DNA of 40,660 nucleotides from Verrucomicrobiia bacterium (GTDB lineage Bacteria > Verrucomicrobiota > Verrucomicrobiia > Opitutales > Opitutaceae): positions 1-40,660 of the forward strand of contig WYBX01000036.1 in NCBI GenBank assembly GCA_011525695.1, in the 5' to 3' direction. Below are positions 16,375-23,879 of this stretch, in pieces. The position numbers and the translations under genes were made by a program. Position 1 is the first letter of the stretch, and each line of letters opens with the position of its first letter. The notes beneath the pieces were generated by a model. The model saw nothing but the letters and a program-made list of their open reading frames with translations, searched no databases and was not told the origin of the DNA.

Positions 16375-16471
16375 CCCGGAGAATTGCCGCAGGAGGCTCA
16401 AGAGGCGCAGGACCAAGGCATGTGGCCGGGGGCTCTTCCTGAGCCTCTTGAGCCTTATGCGGCCATTCTTC
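16375..16471. repeat. Family F palindrome, copy 4
   Basis: CCCGGAGAATTGCCGCAGGA, GGCTCAAGAGGCGCAGGACC; right arm CCTGAGCCTCTTGAGCCTTA, TGCGGCCATTCTTC. It is the best-preserved family F member here. Confidence 0.85.
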
Positions 16472-16508
16472 TTCCGACGATTCAGCCGGGGCGCACTGGC
16501 GCTGAATT

Positions 16509-17735
16509 TCATGCCCTTTCGCAGCCGGGAGGAACGTGATTCCGGGCGCGGAGCAGCCGCGCAGCGACGCGGATTTCGCGGGCGGTGAGCTGGGTCCGCG
16601 GCTGCAGTGAGCGAGGCAACAGCACGCGGCGGTTGTACCAGGCCCGCACTGGATTATGCCGGCGCCGCGCGGTGGCAAAGGCGGCGAGATGTCCGGCCAC
16701 GAGCTTTTCAATCGTGAATCGTCCCCGCTGCTCGCGACCCGCGGCGATCAGTCGCTGTCGCAGCGGCTCGTCCTCATGCACCCGGAGGATCGCATCCGCG
16801 ATCGAATCCGGGTTGGCCGCATCGAAATACAACCCGGCCGTCCGCGCCACATTCGGCTGGCTGGTGTTGTGTCCGCAGGCAATTGGACAACCGATCTGCA
16901 TCGCCTCGAGCAGCGGGATCCCGAACCCCTCGAAAAGCGAGGGAAAGACCAGCGCACGCGCCTGATGATAGAGCCAGCTTATCTGGGCGCGCGGCACCTG
17001 GCCGAGGTGGAGCACATGATCGGAAATGCCGGCGGACTTTACCGCCTCGTGCCACTCGGCCTCGCGGCCAAGCAGACTGCCCGTGCACACCAGGGCGAGA
17101 TTGGGATCGCGGGCGTGCACCCGGGCCATCGCGGCGAGGAGCCGGGCATGATTCTTGTGCTTCCAGAAATTTGCCGGATAGAAGACGAACGGCCGGCCGG
17201 CGGGGAGAACGCCGGCTGGCAGCGGCGGTTCCGGGGCTGGCAGCGCATCGGGAACGTGGGACACGACGTGGATTTTCGAGCGAGCCGCACCCGCGATCTG
17301 CACGGCCATGTCACGGGTGAAATCCGAAATCGCAACGACGGCATCGGCCATCCGCAACGACCAGTCGTAATGAAAGAACCGTTCCTCGTGTTCCTTGGCC
17401 GTGAAAAACTCCGGATAAAACCGCTCCTGCATGTCGTGAAACGTCAGGACGGAGGGCTTGGGGATGGGTCGCGGCCAGAGCGTGCCAAAGGGGCAGAAGT
17501 AGACGTCGATTTTGTCAAAATGATCGAGCACCTCCTCCTGGGTTTGCAGCCGGATTTCGTGCTGGCGTGCCGCGGCGGGTAGCGTCGCCAGCAGCGGCTC
17601 GTTGTGCGCGAAGCTGAAGAGCACCATGGGATGTGCCGGCGCCAGTTCCGGCCAGTGCCGCAGGAGCGTCAGGGCGTAGTTCGTGACGCCGCCATTGTCC
17701 GGCGCCAGCAGGTTCAGGCCGATCCCGATTCTCAT
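16509..17735 (-). CDS. Family 4 glycosyltransferase (GT-B)
   Basis: 408 residues. The N-terminal Rossmann half starts MRIGIGLNLLAPDNGGVTNY; the C-terminal half has FVFYPANFWKHKNHARLLAA (about 183-202) and the donor-binding E-x7-E motif FEGFGIPLLE (268-277), followed by MQIGCPIACGHNTSQPNVA. This is the usual GT4 retaining architecture, seen in mannosyl- and other hexosyltransferases of surface glycans. The ATG at 17735 overlaps the upstream gene's TGA in ATGA, indicating translational coupling. An in-frame upstream start would lie inside that gene. After the catalytic core it has a basic C-terminal tail (RRRHNPVRAWYNRRVLLPRS), possibly for membrane association. Donor sugar not determinable. 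Confidence 0.9.
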   Translation of the reverse strand: MRIGIGLNLLAPDNGGVTNYALTLLRHWPELAPAHPMVLFSFAHNEPLLATLPAAARQHEIRLQTQEEVLDHFDKIDVYFCPFGTLWPRPIPKPSVLTFHDMQERFYPEFFTAKEHEERFFHYDWSLRMADAVVAISDFTRDMAVQIAGAARSKIHVVSHVPDALPAPEPPLPAGVLPAGRPFVFYPANFWKHKNHARLLAAMARVHARDPNLALVCTGSLLGREAEWHEAVKSAGISDHVLHLGQVPRAQISWLYHQARALVFPSLFEGFGIPLLEAMQIGCPIACGHNTSQPNVARTAGLYFDAANPDSIADAILRVHEDEPLRQRLIAAGREQRGRFTIEKLVAGHLAAFATARRRHNPVRAWYNRRVLLPRSLQPRTQLTAREIRVAARLLRARNHVPPGCERA

Positions 17736-20191
17736 CGGCGGACAGGGTTCTCGAAGTCCTGAATCACCGCCCAGGCATAGCGGAGCACACCGGTGAATTC
17801 CCGCCCCTCCTCCCAATCAATCATGGCCAGGACGTAGGTGGTGTCACTGCGCGCCCGCGCGGGAAGCTGGCGATAGCGCCGCGCCTCCTTCAGGTATTGC
17901 TGCCAGTGCCAGTCGAGCGAGGTCTCGACGATCAGGTAGTTCAGCCAGATGAGCGGTGTCCGCAGTCCCAGCGAGCGCCCACGGGCCTGTTGGAAGGACT
18001 GGTTCATCCGCAGGTCGCTCCAGGCTTTCAACCAGACGGTCTTGAGCGAGAAGGGACAGGCCCCGCCATGGGCGGAGAAGAAATAGCGGGCGGCATTTCC
18101 ATTCCGCCAGAAATACCGCCACATCGAGAGCAGGGTGTCGCGGCGGTGATCGTGCCGGGCAACAAGTCCCGGTTCGTAACGCAGCCGAAACCCCGCTGCT
18201 GCGATCCGGCGGGTGAGATCGACATCCTCCCCATTCGGCAGATCCGGGTTGAAGCCGCCGCTCCGCCGGTACGCGTCCGCCCGGACCAGCAGCGCCGCAC
18301 TGTAGAGCCAGTCACGATCCTCCGGCCGGTCATGCTGCTGGGCCCAGAAATTTGATATGTCGGTGAGCCGTTCGAAGAACCGGCCGCTCTTTCCCGGAAT
18401 CCGGAATCCGATTGCGCCGACCGGCGGCAGCGCCTCGTCGACGAATACGGGGGTTGCCAGCAGGTCGATGAAGCGTCCCAGGCAATCGGGCGCGAGTTCC
18501 ACGTCGTCGTCGACCAGCAGCAGCCAGCCGCCGGCGGCGCGCTCGATGCCGAGGCAGCGAGTCTTCGGCGGCAGCAAATTCCGTTCGAGGACCACGGGGA
18601 CAATCGGCAGGTGCGGATGGGCTCGGGCAACGGATTCCGCCTCGACCCCCACCAAGACGATTTCCCAGAAGGCGGGTTTCCGGTCCTGCGCCGCCAGCGA
18701 GCCGAGTGTCGCGGCAATCCGATCCGGCCGGCCCATCGGTATGATGACGGAAACTTTCGGCTCCATCCGCGGCCCGTTCGGCACGCCCTTCGGCGGGCTC
18801 AGGGCCCCGAGCGGAGTCGAGGGGCTCAGGGCTCCAAGCCGGTCGGGGAGCGGGGGCGCCGCGGCCCCAACAGCTGCGGAGGTGTCGGCATGTCCCGGGT
18901 CGTTGGCTTTCGGTGCCAACAGGCTTTGGATGATTTGCAGCCGGGCGAATCGATCTGCGTTCAGGGAAAGCACCTCGTCCTGCAACCGCCGCTTGACCGC
19001 GGGAAGTTCGCCCTCCCGTGCATCGGCGACCGGCGCTGCGAGCGGCACGATGGTCGTCGCGGCATCGCCGTTGAGCATTGCCATCACCGCGTCGAAGACG
19101 GTCTCGACCGGTATGTCCGCGACGCAGACCAGCCGATCCCAGAGGCAGTGCCATTGACACCCCTCGCACGCGATCTGGCTCTGCACGATCTTAATGCGGC
19201 CTCCGGTCGGATGAAAACGCGCCCCCTGGCCGGCACCGAAGATTGCGACCGCCGGCACACCGGCTCCTGCGGCGATGTGAACATAGGCGGTATCTTGGCA
19301 GAGCAGGAGATCGGCGTTCCGGAGGGTGTCGACGAGCTGCGGAAGTTCGTCGGGTCCGAAACGCAGCCGATGGTCCGCTTCGTCTGGCGGCAGCGCGGCA
19401 AGGTGCTCGGCATCGCCGGGACCTTCAATCCAGGAGACCGCCAGTTGCTGTGCGCGGAGCATCGCCGCGATCGGCTGGAAGTTCCCGGCGCCCCATGCGC
19501 GGCGCGCGTCGGCGCCCACTCCGGGGGCGATCAGGACATGGCGTGGCTTGCCGGTCGGAGTCTTTGCCTCGGGTTCCGAGCCGGCCGCGGTTACTGGCTG
19601 CCAGATTGGCGGCGGTTCAAGCGCGGCGAGCCGCGGCTCAAAGGCGGCGAAAAGGTCGCGCAACTGGGCGGCTTCCGATTGGGTGAAGGAGGGGGACAGC
19701 GCGCGGGTGAAATCAGGTGCGTCGGCCACCGCGAGGGCCTGTGCCTCATTGACGAGCGGTTGTCGGGCCGGATTTGCGGATAATCCGAATCGTTGGGCTG
19801 CCGGTGCCATCGCGATCGTGAAATCGCCGACCCAGTTGCGGTTGATTTGGGCAAGCACCGAGGCGTCCCAGGAGGTGGCCTGCAGGAACGCGGCCCACCA
19901 TCGGAGCCGGCCTCGAAGGTCGTCGGTCCACGGTTCGAACGGCGCAAGCGGAAAGGGCAGGATGATGAGTGGGTCGACACAATCAGCGAGTCGTGCCGCC
20001 TCGGCGGCTGCTGGCGCGTGGGTGTCCGGGATGAAGACCTGACCGCCAACCAACGGCGCAAAAGCCTCCATTCCGGCACGAACATGCCAGACGATCCGCA
20101 CATCTGGGCGGATCCGCCGCAAAGCCTGGACCGCCCCCGCGGCGATGAATTGATCGCCCAATGCGTCCGGCTTCGAGATGAGGAGATTCAT
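17732..20191 (-). CDS. Two-domain glycosyltransferase: GT9 (heptosyltransferase-like) fused to GT2
   Basis: 819 residues. Residues 1-380 are a GT9 domain: MNLLISKPDALGDQFIAAGA, HVLIAPGVGADARRAWGAGN (218-237), and ADLLLCQDTAYVHIAAGAGV with AVAIFGAGQGARFHPT (303-329). Cysteines CEGCQWHC (342-349) and C356 match those of some GT9 enzymes. Residues 478-700 are a GT2 domain: VSVIIPMGRPDRIAATLGSL, metal-binding LVDDDVELAP (559-568) and GEDVDLTRR. The domains are joined by a low-complexity linker (about 450-476), which is encoded by DNA resembling the core of repeat family B. The GT9 part would start or extend a core, and the GT2 part would add the next sugar. The 3' end overlaps the GT4 start by four bases, so the two enzymes are probably made together. 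Confidence 0.88.
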   Translation of the reverse strand: MNLLISKPDALGDQFIAAGAVQALRRIRPDVRIVWHVRAGMEAFAPLVGGQVFIPDTHAPAAAEAARLADCVDPLIILPFPLAPFEPWTDDLRGRLRWWAAFLQATSWDASVLAQINRNWVGDFTIAMAPAAQRFGLSANPARQPLVNEAQALAVADAPDFTRALSPSFTQSEAAQLRDLFAAFEPRLAALEPPPIWQPVTAAGSEPEAKTPTGKPRHVLIAPGVGADARRAWGAGNFQPIAAMLRAQQLAVSWIEGPGDAEHLAALPPDEADHRLRFGPDELPQLVDTLRNADLLLCQDTAYVHIAAGAGVPAVAIFGAGQGARFHPTGGRIKIVQSQIACEGCQWHCLWDRLVCVADIPVETVFDAVMAMLNGDAATTIVPLAAPVADAREGELPAVKRRLQDEVLSLNADRFARLQIIQSLLAPKANDPGHADTSAAVGAAAPPLPDRLGALSPSTPLGALSPPKGVPNGPRMEPKVSVIIPMGRPDRIAATLGSLAAQDRKPAFWEIVLVGVEAESVARAHPHLPIVPVVLERNLLPPKTRCLGIERAAGGWLLLVDDDVELAPDCLGRFIDLLATPVFVDEALPPVGAIGFRIPGKSGRFFERLTDISNFWAQQHDRPEDRDWLYSAALLVRADAYRRSGGFNPDLPNGEDVDLTRRIAAAGFRLRYEPGLVARHDHRRDTLLSMWRYFWRNGNAARYFFSAHGGACPFSLKTVWLKAWSDLRMNQSFQQARGRSLGLRTPLIWLNYLIVETSLDWHWQQYLKEARRYRQLPARARSDTTYVLAMIDWEEGREFTGVLRYAWAVIQDFENPVRR
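18780..18838. repeat. Family B core-like sequence inside coding DNA
   Basis: On the minus strand it reads CCTCGACTCCGCTCGGGGCC, CTGAGCCCGCCGAAGGGC. With one small gap this matches the family B core TTCGACGAGCTCAGGGTCCC, GAGCCTGCCGAGGGAC at 24896-24931. It encodes the linker ALSPSTPLGALSPPKGV of the GT9-GT2 protein in frame. Confidence 0.6.
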
Positions 20192-20281
20192 GTCGCGGTA
20201 ATGCTTGGCCGGATCAATTCCGTGGACAATCGCGAATGGGCGGGCTCCCGATACTCACTCGAATCGTCCGGGCATCAATGG

Positions 20282-20601
20282 ATCGGGCTTTCAGCCCTGA
20301 GATTATGTTGACTGAAACCTGGGCCGGTGGCCCAGGCTGGAATGGAGCGGGCCTTTGGCCCTCCGGCAGGATCATTTTTGGCAATGGTCGGAATGAAATG
20401 CGCCGTGGGCCTCCGGCAGGATCGTTGTGACGATGTTTTGGAATGAGGGCGCGCCGTGGGCCTCCGGCAGGATTGTTGTGTGCCGCCGGCAGGATTGTTG
20501 TGTCCCTCCGGCAAAGCGCCAACGGCGCGATCTATCGCCAGCCTGGGCCACGCGGCCCAGGATCTTTGGGGGACATTCAAGGAGGGCTGAAGGCCCGACC
20601 C
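20282..20601. repeat. Family K composite palindrome with internal tandem units
   Basis: It fills most of the 423-base gap between two glycan genes. The ends are inverted: GGGCTTTCAGCCCT and AGGGCTGAAGGCCC. A second inverted layer is CCTGGGCCGGTGGCCCAGGC and GCCTGGGCCACGCGGCCCAG. Inside, a unit of the form CCTCCGGCAGGATNGTTGTG occurs about four times (near 20357, 20409, 20460 and 20484), with a fifth truncated unit near 20504. No gene was seen. Confidence 0.75.
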
Positions 20602-20614
20602 ATGACGTGGCAGG

Positions 20615-22156
20615 TCATTTCTCACCCAGCAGTCGGCGCCAGAACGAGGCGGGGCGTTTTTGCAGGAGTGCGGCGGCGGTCACGTAATTGTGGTGCGGCG
20701 CAGTCTGACGGTGCCAGCGCAGGAAGGGGGGGATGTCCTCGAGATTCCACTCCGGCCTGGCCGCCTGGCGGAAGGCCGGCTGGTTCCAGAAAACCTTTTC
20801 GAACTCCTGCATCGTCAGCGCACGGCCGTTCCATTCGGGAAAGGTCATTCCCAGCGACGGTTCGCAGATATCGAACGAGAGCGCGAACCAGCCGCGCGGT
20901 TTCAAGACCCGCGCAACCTCGGCGGCGGCAAGCCGCTTGTTGTCCTGGTGCTCAATCACCGAAAAGCTCGTCACAACGTCGAACGTGTCTTTCGGAAACG
21001 GCAGCCGGCATGAGTCGACGATCCGCCAGTCGACGGTGACGGCCGCATTCAATGCATCCCGAACCGCCTCCCACTGGCCGACCCAGTTGCGGCTGGTCTC
21101 GATCAAGGTCACCTGCGCGCCCTTGGTCGCGAGCCACCAGGGAAAGGGCGATTGCTCGGAGCCGAGATCGAGCACGCGTTTCCCGCGCCAGTCGATCGCG
21201 CCCAGTCCCTCGTGCCAGAGCCACGGATACTCCCAGAGCTTCGACCAGTTCGTGAACTGGCGCAGCCCGAGCGGCGCGGCAAACGCATTGAGCTCGTCGA
21301 TGAACCCGGTCCACCGGGGCGAGAACATCTGCGGCAGGTTGGCCAGCCGCCGCACCCTCCGCGCGGGTCGATCGAGCCGGCGGGCTACAACGAACTCATG
21401 CGCCCGGCGCCAGGCGCGGTCATTCTCGAGCACCTCGAACTCCGCGGTCTCGAGCAGGGTGGCGATGGCCGCCCGCGAGTAGATGAAGACGTGCTCCTCC
21501 GGATCGAAGACCTTCGCGTTCATGTCTCCGAAATCCGGCTGTGCCGGTTCCAGCAGCGGCAGCTGGAGGAAAAGCAGCCCGTCCGGCCGCAGCGCCGCGC
21601 GGGCGGCCTGGAGGAAACGCAGCGGATCCGGCACATGCTCGAGCACATCCAGCGCCACGAACACATCGCAGGCCGGCGCCGGCGCGTCCGGGAAAACGCC
21701 GGCGCGTAGGTCGAGCCCGGTGCGCTCGCGCACGGCGGCGACGGTCTCGGTGTCGGGTTCGATTCCGATCGTCTCCCAGCCCCGCTGGCGCAGCGCGAGC
21801 AGTAGCGTTCCTTCCGCGCAGCCGGCCTCCACGACGGTGCCGCGGCGGCCCCGCATGTGCCGGTCGATTGTCTCGAGCCAGCACTGGACGCGGCCATCGG
21901 ACTCCAGGAGTTGCTGCCGTTCGAAGAGGGTGGGGTGGTGTTTGCTCTGCTGCCGGTGCGTCCAGTAGCCCTCGAAGCTGTAGAACTGACCGATGGCGCC
22001 GGGCTTCAGCCGGCGGGTTGCGAAATGGGCGCCGCAGCGCGGGCAGACGCGGTAATCGGCCGAATGCGGACTGGGCAGCTCGCTGCGTCCACCGCACCAG
22101 CAATGCACCGCAGGTTCGAACCAGTCCTGATCGACGGATTGGCGCACAGGCTTCAC
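20615..22156 (-). CDS. Double methyltransferase with N-terminal cysteine pairs
   Basis: 513 residues with two class I SAM-methyltransferase domains. The N-terminus has Cys pairs HCWCGG (19, 21) and CPRCG (38, 41), which look like a zinc ribbon. Domain 1 has motif I VVEAGCAEGTLL at about 108-119 and FVALDVLEHVPDPLRFL. Domain 2 has VLDLGSEQSPFPWW at about 328-341 and VVTSFSVIEHQDNKRLAAAE. A zinc-ribbon-plus-methyltransferase start is common in sugar C- or O-methyltransferases. Two fused active sites suggest two methylations of one glycan or sugar precursor. The start is GTG at 22156, overlapping the upstream sulfotransferase-like stop (GTGA), so they form a coupled pair. Domain 2 has a less canonical motif I (LGSEQSP), so its activity is less certain. 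Confidence 0.85.
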   Translation of the reverse strand: MKPVRQSVDQDWFEPAVHCWCGGRSELPSPHSADYRVCPRCGAHFATRRLKPGAIGQFYSFEGYWTHRQQSKHHPTLFERQQLLESDGRVQCWLETIDRHMRGRRGTVVEAGCAEGTLLLALRQRGWETIGIEPDTETVAAVRERTGLDLRAGVFPDAPAPACDVFVALDVLEHVPDPLRFLQAARAALRPDGLLFLQLPLLEPAQPDFGDMNAKVFDPEEHVFIYSRAAIATLLETAEFEVLENDRAWRRAHEFVVARRLDRPARRVRRLANLPQMFSPRWTGFIDELNAFAAPLGLRQFTNWSKLWEYPWLWHEGLGAIDWRGKRVLDLGSEQSPFPWWLATKGAQVTLIETSRNWVGQWEAVRDALNAAVTVDWRIVDSCRLPFPKDTFDVVTSFSVIEHQDNKRLAAAEVARVLKPRGWFALSFDICEPSLGMTFPEWNGRALTMQEFEKVFWNQPAFRQAARPEWNLEDIPPFLRWHRQTAPHHNYVTAAALLQKRPASFWRRLLGEK

Positions 22157-22884
22157 CGCGGCGGACCGTAACCATGCCGGCTGAAATCGCCCGGCGTAAT
22201 CTTCGCCAGATCCGCCTGCCAGCCGGCGTCATTGCGCCACCGGGCATTGTCACCTCCGCGGTAAAACGTCCGCGGTCCCGGCCGGGCCATCCGGTCGAAC
22301 TCCGTCCACCAGTGGACAAACTCGGGCGAGAGCTTCGGCTGCACGTCGAGGAACGCCAGCAGCCGGCGCAGCACGGCCGGGTCCGCCTTCAGCTCCTCGA
22401 ACCGGATCAGGAACATCCGGTCGGGCTGTTTCTCCCGGAGATCGAACGCGGCGTCATAGAATTCCCGGTACTGCCGGTAGGCGTCCTGCATCCACGCCGC
22501 GCGATCCGGAACCCGGGCCCCCCAGCGCTCGATCGCGGTGTAGTACCAGCTGTAAATGGTCGGATGCGGGTCACGAATCAGGACAATGAGCGGCCAGTCG
22601 CCGGCCACCGGCTTGCCATGCAGGCCCTGCGGCGCGGCATTGAGATAGACCGGCTGATAGGGCACCCCGTCGTCACGCAGCCGAAGGACGTAATAGGCGT
22701 GCGGATTGAGTTCCTCGGCGCGTTGTTTCGTCTCCTTGTTATCGACGAACTCGTTTGGAAAAAACACGAGATCGAGGAGTCCCGTGAGGCAGGCCCAGAG
22801 ATAGTGGCTCCCCGTGCGTGGGAAGGCATAATAGTCGCAGCGCTTGGCGAGCCGCGTGCCGAAGTGGTAGCTTTCGGGGCTCAT
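22153..22884 (-). CDS. Sulfotransferase-like protein
   Basis: 243 residues. FPRTGSHYLW at 21-30 fits the 5'-phosphosulfate-binding loop of PAPS-dependent sulfotransferases. LIVLIRDPHPTIYSWYYTA (about 99-117) fits the 3'-phosphate-binding strand with its Arg-Asp-Pro and following Ser. FLIRFEELKADPAVLRRLLA is also typical. It may transfer sulfate from PAPS to a glycan hydroxyl. No PAPS synthesis genes are in the window. The ATG at 22884 was chosen, because an earlier start at 22965 would place an intergenic inverted repeat in the protein. It is coupled to the double methyltransferase by a four-base overlap. Confidence 0.78.
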   Translation of the reverse strand: MSPESYHFGTRLAKRCDYYAFPRTGSHYLWACLTGLLDLVFFPNEFVDNKETKQRAEELNPHAYYVLRLRDDGVPYQPVYLNAAPQGLHGKPVAGDWPLIVLIRDPHPTIYSWYYTAIERWGARVPDRAAWMQDAYRQYREFYDAAFDLREKQPDRMFLIRFEELKADPAVLRRLLAFLDVQPKLSPEFVHWWTEFDRMARPGPRTFYRGGDNARWRNDAGWQADLAKITPGDFSRHGYGPPR

Positions 22885-22887
22885 GGG

Positions 22888-22970
22888 GAATTTGTCGGGG
22901 CTGGCACCATCGGATGCGACTGAATTTGCACGCGTAGACTCGAGGCTTGGAGGCCAGCCCGACAAATTTC
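22888..22970. repeat. Inverted repeat just upstream of the sulfotransferase start
   Basis: GAATTTGTCGGGGCTGGC and GCCAGCCCGACAAATTTC are inverted copies with one or two differences, 47 bases apart. The near arm begins four bases upstream of the start codon, so it could influence translation or transcription. Confidence 0.65.
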
Positions 22971-23043
22971 CTCATCGGCGCTGCGCGCCGGCAGACTGGG
23001 CTCTGGCCCGAATTTTTCACCCGTTCGGACGCGGCTGCGACCC

Positions 23044-23093
23044 GGTAGCGCCAGTCTCCGTCTGGCGCACGCCGGTTGAAAACCGGCGCTACC
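23044..23093. repeat. REPIN-like element L
   Basis: GGTAGCGCC and GGCGCTACC close the element. Inside are two hairpins, GCGCCAG-tctccgt-CTGGCGC and GCCGGTT-ga-AAACCGGC. GTAG next to hairpin one and CTAC next to hairpin two is the classic REP doublet (BIME/REPIN) layout. Confidence 0.75.
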
Positions 23094-23169
23094 TCGACCG
23101 CTGCCGACCGTGGGCGGGGCCATGTGCTGATATCGATCCGAATCGTTCATGTTTGCGACGATTTGATGG

Positions 23170-23212
23170 AGTAGCGGGAAACCATCATGCTCGCTACTCG
23201 ATACTCGCTACT
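23170..23212. repeat. Family G element, overlapping a gene end
   Basis: AGTAGCGGG faces CTCGCTACTCGATACTCGCT, ACT. CTA at 23208-23210 is the TAG stop codon of the methyltransferase on the minus strand. Confidence 0.7.
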
Positions 23213-23810
23213 GGTTTGTCCCACCAAATTCCGCGCAGGCAAAGAAGCTTTCCATCGCATCGGGTCCGTCGTCGGCTGCGATGATTCGGCCGCCGAGCCG
23301 TTGCAGGGCATCCTGGACGATCCTGGGCGTGGGAGCCCACTTGTGGCCGTCGCCCACGAACGGCGAGCCGGGCCGCCAGATCGCGCAGGAGGGATGGGGC
23401 AGATAGAGGAAAAGCCGGCCGCCGGATTTCAGCTTGCCGATCCAGGAACGCAGCGCTTCCTCCCAGGCTTCGATGTGCTCGAGGCAATGCGAACTGAAGA
23501 CGAAATCCTGGGAATGGGAGGGAAACTCTTCCAAGTTCCGGCCGGCGCCGGGGCCGCGGTCGAGATCCACGGCCACCGCCCCGGGCAGCGGCCAGAGACC
23601 AGCTCCGATGTCGATCCCAGCGCCTGTGCAATAGCGTCCGGCCGTGCGGTGGATGGCAAACGAGGCACCGCCCACGAAGAGGTAATCCGGATAAAAGCGT
23701 CCCTCGAACTCCCAGCCGCCCGGCTGTCGCTGCACGGAGGGAAATGATAGCCAGTGCCGGTAGGCATGAAAGAGATCGGGCGCGTCGGGCAGGTTCTCGA
23801 GTGGCGTCAT
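23208..23810 (-). CDS. Class I SAM-dependent methyltransferase
   Basis: 200 residues. Motif I is the short form AGIDIGAGLWPLPGAVAVDL; FVFSSHCLEHIEAWEEALRS and GGRLFLYLPHPSCAI are motifs of the Methyltransf_11 type. Sequence such as WPLPGAVAVDLDRGPGAGRN fits the small methyltransferases found in polysaccharide loci. It lies 69 bases upstream of the Wzm-like gene on the opposite side of its stop, same strand, but the order of transcription is Wzm first. ATG at 23810 was chosen; a GTG at 23849 would add 13 residues and almost close the gap to wzm (30 bases). The stop codon is supplied by a family G repeat. Substrate unknown, probably a glycan component. Confidence 0.78.
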   Translation of the reverse strand: MTPLENLPDAPDLFHAYRHWLSFPSVQRQPGGWEFEGRFYPDYLFVGGASFAIHRTAGRYCTGAGIDIGAGLWPLPGAVAVDLDRGPGAGRNLEEFPSHSQDFVFSSHCLEHIEAWEEALRSWIGKLKSGGRLFLYLPHPSCAIWRPGSPFVGDGHKWAPTPRIVQDALQRLGGRIIAADDGPDAMESFFACAEFGGTNQ

Positions 23811-23879
23811 CGCGGGAAACGGCAGATCATCGGAAGCGGAAGAGCGCACCGGAACCCGGGGAGGGGTTCAAGTCGCATC

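Larger units (their letters stand above)
16204..16508. other. Intergenic region with two complete family F palindromes
   Basis: 305 bases between the GxxExxY gene start and the GT4 gene stop, mostly taken up by family F copies at 16271-16358 and 16375-16471. No gene was seen. Confidence 0.6.
22885..23207. other. Intergenic region with three repeats
   Basis: 323 bases between glycan genes. It holds an 18-base inverted repeat pair (22888-22970), a REPIN-like element L (23044-23093) and most of a family G element running into the next gene. No gene was seen. Confidence 0.6.

Noticed and set aside
23044..23093. Cloverleaf-like folding suggestive of a tRNA
   Set aside because: There is no anticodon arm with conserved flanks, no T-loop GTTCRA sequence and only about 50 bases; the GTAG/CTAC-closed double hairpin fits a REP doublet better.
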